From Amaurobius ferox (lineage: Eukaryota; Arthropoda; Arachnida; Araneae; Amaurobiidae), in NCBI GenBank assembly GCA_951213105.1, contig OX578155.1, positions 37,362,484 through 37,426,483 on the forward strand: 64,000 nt of DNA, in the 5' to 3' direction. Numbering within the stretch: position 1 is the first letter of the stretch; each line of letters opens with the position of its first letter. Shown piece after piece: positions 23,310 through 33,775 of this stretch. A program made the position numbers and the translations under genes. A model generated the notes under the pieces. That model saw only the letters and a program-made list of their open reading frames with translations. It was not told where the DNA came from and ran no database searches.

Positions 23310-23720
23310 AATCATCTTTCTGCGTACTCTTGAGGAAGATAACTAAATTAACCATTTGATATCTTCTAAACTGTTATTATCCAACCAGCTTATTAGATTT
23401 AGGTAGTTGAAGACCCAGACCGTCCGACTCGTCCAGAGGACTAAGAGCAGCTATTTGGACGGCCGGCAGATTTAGGTAGTGTGATTATGAAATTTTAGAA
23501 GATTACGAACATTTTCGTTTTGTAAATATTATTTAGGGTAGATAAATATGCCATTTTAAAAATTTATAAGAAATCTCTGTGTGTAAACGATTTTGATATA
23601 TATCTGTATACAGATTTTCACTTAGTTCCGGGTACAAGATATCTTTGCTGTATTTTAATTTCAAGTAAGTTGTTATTATTCAAACAACTTATTAGCTAGA
23701 GAAGAGATCAATCTTTTTCC
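23310..23720 (+). repeat. R2 interspersed repeat, copy b, with a 60-bp insertion
   Basis: Homologous to 21405-21670 in both halves. Between the halves a GC-rich 60-bp segment (23408-23467) is flanked by an exact 13-bp direct repeat agatttaggtagt (23395-23407 and 23468-23480), which looks like an insertion with its target duplication. Confidence 0.55.
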
Positions 23721-23753
23721 GACACATATACAATACGTAGTGTCGTACAAGAC

Positions 23754-23926
23754 AGAGCACCAGGCGCGAAGCGCCTTTAATCTCCAGTTTCAATATGTGG
23801 TTCTTATCGTCAAACTGTGACATTAATTCAGTGACCCTAATTGGAGGTTCGAGGTTTTTATTTACTACTTTTTATTATTTATCCTAGCTCCTAGTGTGGC
23901 AGTTTGTTGCACATTTAGAGTTTAAG
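23754..23926 (-). repeat. E2 conserved 3' tail with GGCGC hairpin
   Basis: Counterpart of the E1 tail (9400-9565). The element strand ends GGCGCTTCGCGCC-tggtgctct. A shorter version (ttaaaggcgcttcg) also ends the LINE fragment near 31228-31243. Confidence 0.65.
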
Positions 23927-24063
23927 CAGTTTGGGGGGTTGATGCAGATCTAAGGGTTACCTAGCGTTTTGGCAGTTTAGTGTTTAGAATATTTTTTTTT
24001 TTTTTTTTATAAAATAATAGTCGCGAGTTTTATTTTAAAATCAGATGTTTGAGGTGGGATCAT

Positions 24064-26751
24064 TTAATTCCAATTATCGATGTTTAGAACAGCGCGGGGT
24101 CTCTTACGAGATTTGGCCTTGCGATGATCATAGTCATGCAGATTGAATAACAGTTCGTTTGGAACGGATGGCAAATTTCTGTAAAATTTAAGCGCTAGCT
24201 TTTTAATTTGGGCTCTAACAGTTTTTATTTTGAAGTCATTCCTAATTTCCGAGTTTCTTAAGTACCTGGGAGCTTTTCTGATAATCCGTAGGATTTTGTT
24301 TTGTTTTGTCTCTAGGAGGTCTATTGTAGTTTTACAGGCATATCCCCATACGGGTGCTGCATACAGCATTCCCGGGCGGATGACCGATTTATAAATTAGG
24401 AGTTTATTTTGATAACTTAGATTTCCGTTTCCTATCATTGGGTATAAGGCTCCTGTGGCCATATACGCTTTTTTGATTAAGTTCGTTACGTGCTGTTTCC
24501 AGGTTAGGTGGGAATCTATCGTTACACCTAGGTATTTAGTAGATTTTTCCGCTTTTAGGGCATGGTTGTTTATGTACAGAGGCGGCGGAGGTTTACGTTT
24601 TCTTGAGAAATAAATCCAATGACATTTATTGGGGTTTAATTTTATTTGCCATTTTTCCAGCCAAGTTTGGAGTATGTCTAAGTGTTGTTGTAGCTGTCTG
24701 TGCATTACTGAGACATAGGGGTGTTTTGCAAGTATCGCACTGTCGTCTGCATAGAGTGCCAGCTCTGTGTTTGGAGTCCTAGGGATGTCGTTCAGGTATA
24801 TGTTAAAGAGTGTCGGGCCCAGGATAGAACCTTGCGGTACACTACTTTTAATGAGCTTGGGTGTAGATAAGTTACCTCCTACTCTGACTTGAAAGTGTCT
24901 GTTATTTAAGTATGAGATTAAAAGTTTGACAATAGCGTCAGGGACTTTTAAAGTGATCAATTTGTACGCTAATCCACAGTGCCATACTTTATCAAAGGCT
25001 TTTTGTATGTCCAGAAAAATCGCAGCTGTGGGTGTCTTGTTATTGAGACCAGAAGATATATACTCTACCACTCTCAGCAATTGATGAGTGGTGGAGTGCT
25101 TTGGCCGAAATCCAAACTGCTCCGGAATGATAATGTCATTCTCACTAAGGTGCGTGTTCAGTCTCTTAAGAATAATTTTCTCAGTAATTTTACTAAGTGT
25201 CGGTAGCAAGCTAATTGGTCTATAGTTGGCTGGAATTGTGGCATCCTCACCAGGCTTATGGATTGCTATAATTATCGCTTCCTTCCATTCTTTGGGAAAA
25301 TAGTTTAGTTTTAATATTTTATTTATTAAGATTGTCAAGTAACATATTACGTTTAAGGGTAGGTTTTTAACCGCAATATTTCTGATTTTGTCGTGCCCTG
25401 GGCTTTTACGGTTTTTGAGATTTTTAATGATTTCTACTATCTCCTGCGGGGTGGCTGGGCTAATCTCAGCCGTTACCGGGGAATTCCTGAAATTATTTAA
25501 AGTTTGTCTGACCATTCTTAGGGTGTCCTGACACATTAGATCGTGGTTTGGTTGGAATTGTTTTTCATAATGGCTTGCGAGCGCCTCGGCTTTTTCCTCG
25601 TCTGAGTACGCGATTTTAGCACCATCTATTAGTGGCGGGAGCTTAATTTGAGGTTTCCTGAGTCTTTTTGCGAATTGCCAGAGCGATACGTCTTCTGGGC
25701 TAAGGGATTCGATTAGTTCTTTATACTGTTGCTGCTTTTCTGCGACAATTTTTTCCCTGACTTTGCACGTGAGTCTGTTAAGCTCCCTTTTAAGGGCGGG
25801 GTCTCTGTTAGCCTGCCATGTCTTACGTATTCTGTTTCTTTGCCTGACTAATTGTTTGACATGGTGGGAAAGTGTGGGCATTTTTGGAGACTCACGATGT
25901 GTTGTGGCAGAGGCAATTGCTCTCTTGATTTCTGTTGTGAGTGTGTGCGTGGCAGAGTCAATATCCGCCGTGCTCATTATGTTAGGTACTGCTAAGTGCG
26001 GCTCGAAGAGTGCTCTTTTGAATACTTCCCAGTTGACCCTCTCTTGTCCCAAAGAGGCTGGAAGAGGTGTGTTCAGGTCGAATGTCACCAGTACCGGCAG
26101 ATGATCCGAGTCGAATTCATCCAAGGTACTAATAGTGTGAGCGTAATCTATGTTTCGCGTTAGGACAAAGTCTATAAATGAGCCGTTGGCGCCTGAGAAG
26201 CAGGTTGGTGTCGACGGTACAATAATGTTAGTGTTTGTCGTGTTCAGCAGTCTGTGTATCTGTGTACCGCGTGAATTGGCTCTCCTACAGCCCCACGCTC
26301 GGTGGTGCGCGTTGAAGTCGCCTGCGAGTATAGTGTTTGGATATCGCGCGAAAAGCAGTTCCAGTTGCGCAGCTACATCTACTCTACTCATATTTTTGAC
26401 ATATGTTGAGGTTAGGATAAACGGGCTAGTATTATTAATTTTAATTTTTATACTAGTATTTTCTATACCTTGAAGATTTATGTTGTTTAGTTCCTCGTGG
26501 GGAATATTTCTTTTAATGTATACTGCTGTTCCTCCATGGGGCGTTCTAGCATTAGTATTTGAGCTAAGAGTATGATAGCATATATAGTTGGCTATGTTTA
26601 GTTTTTTACTTTCTCTAACTTTAGTTTCCTGAATTAATAAGGCGTCTACGTCATTTTCATTTACATAGTTCCTAAGTTCATTTATTCTTGGAGATATGCC
26701 GTTCGCATTCCAAAATATTATTTTTAAGGATTCTTTTTGGGACCTAGCCAT
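24064..26751 (-). CDS. E2 ORF2: APE endonuclease-reverse transcriptase
   Basis: The polyprotein nicks target DNA and copies element RNA by target-primed reverse transcription. I start it at ATG 26751-26749; upstream in-frame codons to 26769 open only with GTG. The N-terminal endonuclease shows FWNANG, LLIQET, TSTYV, AGDFNAHH (Asp/Asn catalytic set) and SDHLPV (Asp-His pair). RT blocks follow: NYRPISLLPTLSK, QFGFRPKHSTTHQLLR, FLDIQKAFD (first Asp), SVPQGSILGPTLFNIYLND, LYADDSA (catalytic YADD, 24753-24742) and KYLGVTID. The C-terminus has the RIIRKAPRYLRN segment usual in jockey-clade proteins. About 895 codons is the normal length, with no stop or frameshift. Its start overlaps the ORF1 stop (ATGGCTAG). 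Confidence 0.93.
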   Translation of the reverse strand: MARSQKESLKIIFWNANGISPRINELRNYVNENDVDALLIQETKVRESKKLNIANYICYHTLSSNTNARTPHGGTAVYIKRNIPHEELNNINLQGIENTSIKIKINNTSPFILTSTYVKNMSRVDVAAQLELLFARYPNTILAGDFNAHHRAWGCRRANSRGTQIHRLLNTTNTNIIVPSTPTCFSGANGSFIDFVLTRNIDYAHTISTLDEFDSDHLPVLVTFDLNTPLPASLGQERVNWEVFKRALFEPHLAVPNIMSTADIDSATHTLTTEIKRAIASATTHRESPKMPTLSHHVKQLVRQRNRIRKTWQANRDPALKRELNRLTCKVREKIVAEKQQQYKELIESLSPEDVSLWQFAKRLRKPQIKLPPLIDGAKIAYSDEEKAEALASHYEKQFQPNHDLMCQDTLRMVRQTLNNFRNSPVTAEISPATPQEIVEIIKNLKNRKSPGHDKIRNIAVKNLPLNVICYLTILINKILKLNYFPKEWKEAIIIAIHKPGEDATIPANYRPISLLPTLSKITEKIILKRLNTHLSENDIIIPEQFGFRPKHSTTHQLLRVVEYISSGLNNKTPTAAIFLDIQKAFDKVWHCGLAYKLITLKVPDAIVKLLISYLNNRHFQVRVGGNLSTPKLIKSSVPQGSILGPTLFNIYLNDIPRTPNTELALYADDSAILAKHPYVSVMHRQLQQHLDILQTWLEKWQIKLNPNKCHWIYFSRKRKPPPPLYINNHALKAEKSTKYLGVTIDSHLTWKQHVTNLIKKAYMATGALYPMIGNGNLSYQNKLLIYKSVIRPGMLYAAPVWGYACKTTIDLLETKQNKILRIIRKAPRYLRNSEIRNDFKIKTVRAQIKKLALKFYRNLPSVPNELLFNLHDYDHRKAKSRKRPRAVLNIDNWN

Positions 26752-28646
26752 GACGGGTTTGATTCTCACTGTTATTTTTAAAGTCCGCGATTATTTTAAG
26801 GGCCTCAAAAACCATTACCATAGGATCGCTCTTTTTTTGTACTAACTCTGCGAACTGCATCAACAGATGTTTTATGTCGTCTAGATTGAACATGCTAATA
26901 AATCCTCTGATGAGGTTGATGATATCCTCCATCTTTTCGGCATCAGATTTATCAGTCGGTTCAGTCTCAGCTTCCATTTCCTCAGCCTCAACCGCGGTTT
27001 GCACTTTTTTGTGAGTGTCCTTTTGGAACTCGATAGTTTTTTGCTTTTTTTTCACCCGTTTTAACTAACGGCTGGGTTTGCGCGATCTCTTCATCCCTGA
27101 CTCGTTTATTTTGTTTCCAGTCCTCAACCTTAATGTCAAGCCTATCCTTTGCCTCCTTTGCCTGTCTGGCATTTTCTATTTCCGATCTCTTTTTAATGGC
27201 AGCTGTAGCTGCTCTTACTTCCTCCAGGGTCAATTCTCTGGAGGTCGATGATTTGGGGGCCTGCTCTTGCACCGATCTGGTAGGTGCTGAAGGTTGGTGT
27301 CTTTTTTCCTGTGGCACTATGTGCGAGGAGCCCTGAGGGTGTGCCTGGGGGTTTAGTCCGAGGGCCTTTTGCCTCCAAGGTGGTATCTGATTTTTTGGGG
27401 GAGGGGGGGCATACTTCGGTGCCTTTCCTCTGTTCCAGGGGTTCTTCGGGCATTGCCTGAAGTTCGCTGGATGGTCTCCATTACAATTTGCACACGTTGC
27501 CTTCTCTGTCCTGGGTCTCTGGCAGTCCCGTGTGAAATGATCTTGTGCACACTTCAGGCACTTTGGTGGCATACTGCAGTTCTCAGAGGAGTGGTTGAAC
27601 TGCTGGCACCGGTAGCAAATCTTAAAGCCCCGTGCTCTGAAGGCCTCTACTTTCACAGCCAAGTATCCTAACCTTGTCAGTCTGTAAATCCTCTGCCAGT
27701 CTTCCGTGGGCCTAAGGCTGAGTAAGAAGATCGGCAGGAGTAATCTTGTTTTTGTGTTTCTCAATTGAGAAACCCGGACTACATCTAATCCAATGGATGT
27801 TAGCGTCATTTTAATCTCCTCAATGTCATAGTTAGTTGGTAGCCCCTTCAAAACTACCTTTTTTGGCCTTTCAGTTTTTAGGTTTAAACTATGGAAGGGG
27901 ATTTTCTCGCTAGTCAAATGGCGCTGAACAACCCTATAGGAGTCAGCGTCATTGGGTATGAGTTTGAGCATATCTCCTGAGAGTTTGCCAGATACTGTAA
28001 TTTCATTTAGCTTTTTAAGGAGAGCCTGGTAGTTGTCTCTAAACTTTATGAAGAAACATTCTGCTTTTGGTTCTTTTTTTTCTACCTCCATAATATTTTC
28101 TCTAACACTATTTTCAACCGCTTTAGGTTTAGGTGCACTCTTAAATTGAACCGGTTGCGCGGCAATTTCAGCATAAGTCTTAGTTTTAACTTTTTCATTT
28201 ACAGTTACAACATTATCACTAACCTTTTCATTTACAACAATATCACTAGCAGCATTACAGTCCATGTTATCATGGTCATTAGATTTTAATTTTAAATTTC
28301 CATCCTGGTTTTTAGTAGGAGTTCCCTCAGTGTGAGACTCCTCTATCCTAGCCCTTTTACATGGATTTACAACCGTTTCAGTTTTGTCAACAAGTTTAAT
28401 TTCATTTATTAGTCCTAACTCTAACAGTTTAGCTCTAATTACTCTATCATTATACTCCTCAACTGAGTTAAAGATCACATAAATATCACTATCACAATTT
28501 CTAAATTTACCAATGTCACAGCAGAACAAAAAAGAATTCACAAAATTGAACGAACCTAGAATCCGGGAGACTTGGTCCTTGTCCTGTCCGAGGAGTCCAT
28601 ACTTGAGCATATCCTGGATATGCAGTGTCAGCACGTAGATCACCAT
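26744..28646 (-). CDS. E2 ORF1 (Gag), one frame break at an A8 run
   Basis: Encodes a nucleic-acid-binding Gag that packages element RNA. The first ATG is 28646-28644; the frame is open further upstream but without an ATG. Order of parts: a helical N-terminal region with a conserved FNFVNSFLFCCDIGKFRNCD stretch, a polar linker, a pre-C2HC region (PKKVVLKGLPTNYDIEEIK), then three zinc knuckles CYRCQQFNHSSENC, CLKCAQDHFTRDC and CANCNGDHPANFRQC (about 27620-27460), and a basic linker. At 27045-27052 (T8 on the plus strand, A8 in sense) the frame shifts. The remaining C-terminal segment, a helical stretch with DDIKHLLMQFAELVQ, is in the overlapping frame 27055-26744, which ends TAG within the ORF2 start. 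One A fewer would keep the frame. Confidence 0.85.
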
Positions 28647-28885
28647 TCCACAATAGTTCACCGCATCCTTCACTTCCTGGGTCTTTGCGGCAAGAAGTCC
28701 AGCGTCCGGCAGGCGTCCAAGACAAAGAATTTCTAACCGTAAAGAAGGGAAGCTTCCGTAGACCCAATGTAAACAGCCTTATCGCGACTGCGGAAAATCT
28801 GTCATGCTGGAAAAGCAACGTTACAGGACGAGAATCCGGGATGAAGGATTCTTTATTGTTTCCTCTCGGTTTTTTTTTTTAATAC

Positions 28886-29719
28886 TTTGATTTAATAATC
28901 GTATGATAAGTGATGCAATTTAAATGGAAAACATATTTTCATTTACATAAAGATTTTTTAAAGCAAAATAAAAAATTTTAATGCTTTTCTTTACCTCCAA
29001 TTACATTCAAAATAAGAATTTAAATTTGCATGCTTTGTCCTTGTATAAAATTTTTTTTCAATTTAAGATATTTTTTCGTTATCATTAAAAGATATTACGG
29101 TAAAATAAAATTATATTTTATTTCATATCTAATTATACTTAAAATAAGAATTTTATTTTGCATGCATGATCTTACAAAAAACTTTTACACTCAAATTCAA
29201 GTGCACTCTTATATGTAATATTAATAAAATAGAAATTATAAATGCACTTACCTTTGACATGATCAGGTAAAACAAATAAAGAGTAAGAAGTTCCACAATT
29301 TTTTTTCACACATTTTCGCTCTACAGATATATTTTATTCTCAGATTTTATTTCACAGATATATTTTATACTCTTCATAGAAGATAATTTTTGTAAATTTT
29401 AATAATACCCCTGCAATTTATAAGTTGCAGATGAAATGGTTTTAAGATAGAAACTCTTCTATATTTTACATATTTCTTTCAGATAAACTCTTTTAGCAGA
29501 AGTGTAACTTAAACTACAGAAATTAAGGAGAAAAAAAACTCCTGTAATAATTGTAAAATCAATAATGGTTCCTACCAGGAAAAAAGAATGTCCTATAAAA
29601 ATAAATTAGACAAAGAAAATAATGAAACATGAGTGAAGCTAAGCAAAATTTAATCAAACAATTTTTATTTACACATATTCATTATATAAACACATTTACA
29701 TAGAAAGAAAATCACAGTA
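28886..29719. other. AT-rich non-coding DNA
   Basis: No gene seen. Two similar phrases, 'aaaataagaatttaaatttgcatgc' and 'aaaataagaattttattttgcatgc' (near 29011 and 29142), suggest a small old duplication. Confidence 0.45.
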
Positions 29720-29727
29720 TAAATAAT

Positions 29728-30064
29728 CTAAAAGTATTTTATTTCTAATGTTATCTGCTTCAATACATCCAGCAAATCAGCCTGAACAGACAGAAAATTA
29801 AAAATAATTCTATCTCAACAAGCTAATCAACTGGCTTATGTCAAGCTAATCAATTGGCTTAAGATTAGTAAAATCAAAAGTTCTAAGTATACAAATGAGT
29901 AAATATAATCATGGTAAGGATCCTAAACGACAAAATCCTTTATTTCTAAAGGTGTTTATTGCGATTATATATGCATATTAAATAAAACAATAAATTAAAT
30001 ACTTTTAGGATCAAAATAATTCACGTACCTTTTGTGTTTGCAAGAGACTCAGCAAATCGGTCAT
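29728..30064 (-). other. Module C: two putative mini-exons with splice sites
   Basis: Minus strand: ATG 30064-30062 opens 12 codons (MTDLLSLLQTQK), then a donor gtacgtga, a 247-bp intron-like gap, an acceptor tctgttcag, and 17 codons (ADLLDVLKQITLEIKYF) to TAG (29781-29728). An AATAAA overlaps the last codons. The same layout occurs at 50727-51067 and 52737-53077. The three copies are about 90 percent or more identical throughout, so the frame may simply be young rather than selected. It could be a micro-gene, the first exons of a duplicated gene, or UTR/intron sequence of the upstream ORF. Confidence 0.3.
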
Positions 30065-30276
30065 TTTAAGACAATCCCAATCGGAAAATCAAATGTACAC
30101 AGCCCAGAATTGTAATACACGATTAAATACATGTCAACCATGTAAATGAAGTGACAAAAATATTAAATTAACAACATAAAATTGTAATAAAGTCAGCCCA
30201 CGTGGTAATACAACAGACAAACACAGTGACTTGCGAAAGAAATACCCATTTCCTTCCCCTCCTTGACAAAGAATCT

Positions 30277-30546
30277 CTATCCATCACCCAAGATGCATTG
30301 CGCGAAATCACACCAGCGCCCATCGAGAAGGGATTTTACTCGAAGGGAATACCCCTGCACGGTTACTTCTCCTTTGAACATCTCTTCCGCAGTAGCCAGA
30401 TGGCGATAGTTAAGTCTAAGCGAACCTTCCCCCGTTTGTCCAAGATACGCATCCATTGCATCCTTGAGAGGCCGAGCATCGTCACCCTCCAGCTCACTAG
30501 CAACTTCCTTCGTCTTCTCCAAAAGGTCGTTGTCAAGATTCATCAT
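30277..30546 (-). CDS. Unrecognised 89-residue ORF upstream of module C
   Basis: ATG at 30546 to TAG at 30277. Composition is that of an ordinary soluble protein rather than translated repeat: an acidic helical start (DNDLLEKTKEVASELEGDD), a middle with RPLKDAMDAYLGQ, and an end with FKGEVTVQGYSLRVKSLLDG. I do not recognise a family. At 50370-50480 and 52370-52490 a decayed relative is visible (a short match around 'aaacgggggaagg' and a KGE..-Q peptide in one frame), so it belongs to the duplicated module. It ends just before the module C sequence, which might be its 3' UTR. A chimaeric or retrotransposed fragment is possible. Confidence 0.4.
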   Translation of the reverse strand: MMNLDNDLLEKTKEVASELEGDDARPLKDAMDAYLGQTGEGSLRLNYRHLATAEEMFKGEVTVQGYSLRVKSLLDGRWCDFAQCILGDG

Positions 30547-30639
30547 AAATCAGGGTCAAATAACTCGAAGTACGAAAAGCACAACCACGTGGGAAAAACA
30601 CACGTGGCAATCCAAGTTCGAACGAATCGAATGTCCGAC

Positions 30640-30841
30640 ACATATAAAACGAAAATTTTTTTATTATAAAATATAAGAAAGTATTATTTATGGCAGATAA
30701 AAACGCCATTTTAAAAAGTTGGAAGAAATCTCTGGGTCTAAATGTTATTATACCACTGATTTTTACATATATATCCATATACAGCCAGACACTTGGCCTC
30801 CGGTTATTAGATGCTAACCTTTCTTTCATTTCCTTATTTAT
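30640..30841 (+). repeat. R2 interspersed repeat, copy c
   Basis: Contains 'ccgacacatata' and 'ccattttaaaaagttggaagaaatctctggg', matching copies a and b. It joins directly to the LINE fragment at about 30842. In copy b, R2 sequence is also next to an E2-type element end. Confidence 0.5.
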
Positions 30842-31248
30842 TTTCCCCAATAAACTAATTTTTAACTTACATGATTACGATCATCGAAAGGCTAAATCAA
30901 GTAAAAGACCTGGCTCAGTTCAAAACTTGGAATAACTGGATATCCCGGTATACCCCTATTCTTTTAATCATCAAAACTAATACATAATAAAGACTCGGAA
31001 TAAAAGAATATTGTCCCGAAACTGATAAATTGCTTAAGCAAATTTGGATCTGTTCCAACCGTCTAAACAGTCAAAGCCCAAATATGTATCAAAATGCGAC
31101 GTTGGCAGTCTTAAGTTAAATAAAAGTATTAAACAAATATTTTGAAACCCCTACAGTTGTTGGAAACCAGACCGAAATAATGTCATAAAAGAATAAATTC
31201 AGAGAATAATACTCGAGGTTAAAGGCGCTTCGTTACACTACGACACCC
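30842..31248 (+). mobile_element. 5'-truncated LINE tail of the E2 family
   Basis: The last ~30 codons of an ORF2 (LIFNLHDYDHRKAKSSKRP) match the E2 C-terminus (LLFNLHDYDHRKAKSRKRP), followed by a diverged 3' UTR that ends in ttaaaggcgcttcg, the start of the conserved tail hairpin. Only the 3' end is present, the normal result of incomplete reverse transcription. The terminal part of the hairpin is lost or changed. Confidence 0.75.
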
Positions 31249-33070
31249 GGGTTGAAGGAACTTTCTTTAAAAGTTTTGGGACATGAAATTAAATTAATCT
31301 AATAATCGAACTCAAATTATTTTAGGTACCATGAACAGCTGCGGAAAAAAATGCCCCACCCTCTGTTAATCGAGCATCATTCATCGTAGAGAAAATTTAA
31401 AGATACCATTTGATTAGGAATAACATCTTCTACAAATTAATGTGCGTAAAATTTGCATAAGGGCGTAAATGCGTCTTCATATCTAAACGCGCACAAACTT
31501 TGAAATTTTCAATGGCAACACCAAAGTTTGACGCAATATTTCGAATATAACACTAAAATTAACCTCGGATATTAAGTATCAAGTTATTTGGATGAAGCGT
31601 TTTCGAATTATGATTATGTAAAGTTTTGAGCTCCTAATGTTAAATTAGTTTCCAAAACTTCCATTCATATCTTCTGTAATAATTATCTGCTCACGCCGAT
31701 TATTTGTATGACGTTACTACTAAACAACCCAAACACATTTACGTAATTTTTATTTTTGTAGAAATATTTGTTTGTATGGAATATTAATTATGATATCAAT
31801 AATCGAAAAAATATGAATACAAACCTGAACATGTTTTGATAAAAATCGATTCACAAACACTTTTTATATGTTTATGTAAAATTCCAGGTGTTTACTCCAT
31901 TTACTTCTTTCGAAATGTTTAAATATTCAGCATCACGATGATTTTAGGGGTCGTATATTAGTTTAAAAAATGACTAATTTGAAAAAGTTATATTAATTGT
32001 AAGTTAATTTTTATTTAAGAAAACGGGCATTTATTTTTACCTAGTATTAATAAAAACTTTGTATAAAGTGTTGTATAGATGTAACCTAATCAGCGTAATT
32101 CTGATACTGTATTGAAGGGTGAAAACTTGTATTGTTATAAATAGGATCTACTTATGTTACTGTCGATTAATAGTTCCGGAGATACTCCGAGTTGAAATCG
32201 CTCACAAAATGTGATAATTTATAATAAAAAATATTTATATAAAACAATAACAAATTATAAAATTATGTGATACTAAACACCATAACACGTAGCTTTACAT
32301 CAAAAGACGAATTTGCATAATTGCGGTTTAGTACAATAGTTATTTATTACAACAACCTAAGAACCTCTTATTCAAAGGTAAAATGATTCTATAATTTTAT
32401 TCTCAATATATTTTCGCTTATTTAACTGTATTACAAGCCAGAGTTATTACACCTAATAACATTTTTATTTAAAGTTTTACTGCAGTATATATGTTTGAAA
32501 GTCGGATAACAGCGTTATAAAATAACAAATATTTTTGAAACAGCATTATAAAATAACATTTAAAAATAAATATATCATTCTTCTTTATTTCTTTCTTTTA
32601 TTGATTCTGGCACAAATGCCCCATTAGATTTTAGCAACGTACCCAGTGCGGCTTTTTACCCCTAATAATCGTGCCCTATTTGAGGCTCACATAATCCTAC
32701 CCATTACAGACCATCGAGGTGAGATATAAGGTCTTATATCTCTGGTCGAAGTTACAGACCCACTGCCTTAGTAACACACACACACACAAGACAATACCAC
32801 ACACAGGCATGAAAATGCTCACCCTCTCATGCAGGAATCACACCTGCGACCCTTTGGCTGTGAGTCATAATGCTGAATGTCAAGTGGATAGTTCAGTAAT
32901 TTACAACAGTGCTGTGGTCAATCAACAAAACATCGCCCTTCAAATTGCGGTTTTCAATATGGAGCTGATCCTCGAAAATTGCATATTCCGGAATATTGAA
33001 TATCTTCGGATATAAAGATAGAAACGTCGTGAAAATTTGAATTTGGACTAATTTGGGGGTCTAGAACTTG
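31249..33070. other. Mostly AT-rich DNA between inverted-repeat arms
   Basis: It holds the left arm of a long inverted repeat (31337-31536), then AT-rich sequence with no ORF of interest. A segment at 32640-32900 is described separately. Confidence 0.45.
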
Positions 33071-33280
33071 TGGGTGACGTCAAAATTCGGTGTTGCCATT
33101 GAAAATTTCAAAGTTTGTGGGCGTTTAGGTATGAAGACGGCCCCTTATGAAAATTTTACGCACATTAATTAGTAGAGGATGTTATTCTTAATCGAATGAT
33201 ATCATTCAATTTTCTCTACGATGAACGATGTTCGATTAACAGAGGATGGGGCGTTTTTTTCTTCCGCGGCTGTGCGAATT
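31337..33280. repeat. Inverted repeat, ~200-bp arms 1.5 kb apart
   Basis: The left arm 31337-31536 ('cagctgcggaaa' to 'gtttgacg') matches the reverse complement of about 33071-33280 ('gacgtcaaaattcggtgttgcc' to 'ttccgcggctgtg'). I estimate 80-85 percent identity. The arms may be two copies of one repeat in opposite orientation, or the ends of one large element. Confidence 0.65.
32763..32890 (-). repeat. CA microsatellite and a possible tRNA-derived SINE piece
   Basis: A (CA)n run at about 32776-32790 is followed on the minus strand by a T-arm-like hairpin GCAGG-TGTGATT-CCTGC (about 32832-32848). That is a 5-bp stem with a 7-base loop close to the tRNA B box. The A box and the rest of the cloverleaf are not convincing. 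Confidence 0.25.
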
Positions 33281-33284
33281 TTGA

Positions 33285-33775
33285 CGATTCTTGCGGACCA
33301 TTTGGCAAAAAAAAGGCAGTTTATTTTTTCCCGAATCGTACCCAAATCTAATCAGCACCGAAATGACCCACAAGTGACTTATCCACCGAATTTCACAAAA
33401 TTCGGTCATCAGTTTTTCAGCTAGAGTGGATACAAGCTTTTGCGGCCCATTTTGCAGAAAATGGAGGGTTCTTTTATCCTGAATCGTACCCAAAACTAAT
33501 CAGCACCAGATTCACCCACAAGTGACTTACCTACCAAATTTTATGAAATTCGGTCCATTAGTTTTTTAGTTAGAGTGGATGCAAAATCCACACAGACAGA
33601 CAGACACACACACACAGACAGACACACACACAGACGTCAAGGTAATAATTGTTTTTTCGTATTCTAGAGGTCTCGGAACGTGCAGATCCGTCGAAAACTC
33701 GAGTTGCGATTTTCGACATGATTCCAATACTTTCCCTATACATTACCATGTATTGCAGGGGAATTAAAATGTATA
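33285..33775 (+). repeat. 150-bp tandem pair, CA/GACA microsatellite and R1-like end
   Basis: Two diverged ~150-bp units (about 33291 and 33439) share 'gaatcgtacccaaa.ctaatcagcacc' and 'cacaagtgactta.c.accaaatttta'. They are followed by a cagacagacacaca microsatellite (33590-33640). Then comes 'cgtcgaaaactcgag...attttcgac...aatactttccctatacatta', which mirrors the R1 palindromic end. This is a related but distinct repeat family. Confidence 0.55.

Larger units (their letters stand above)
23754..28885 (-). mobile_element. E2: nearly intact jockey-type non-LTR retrotransposon
   Basis: A 5.1-kb minus-strand element with a 5' leader (about 28885-28647), ORF1 (Gag), an overlapping ORF2 and a ~310-bp 3' UTR ending in the GGCGC hairpin tail at 23754. 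ORF2 is uninterrupted over about 895 codons with all key residues. ORF1 has a single frame break at an A8 run. E2 protein families differ from E1/E3, so this is a separate lineage. The 5' edge is approximate, and no clear target duplication was found. A fragment of a related copy lies at 30842-31248. Confidence 0.9.

Noticed and set aside
26752..27055. Separate 103-codon gene between E2 ORF1 and ORF2
   Set aside because: It starts at GTG inside ORF1 and is the ORF1 C-terminus in the shifted frame, matching the corresponding segments of E3 and E4.
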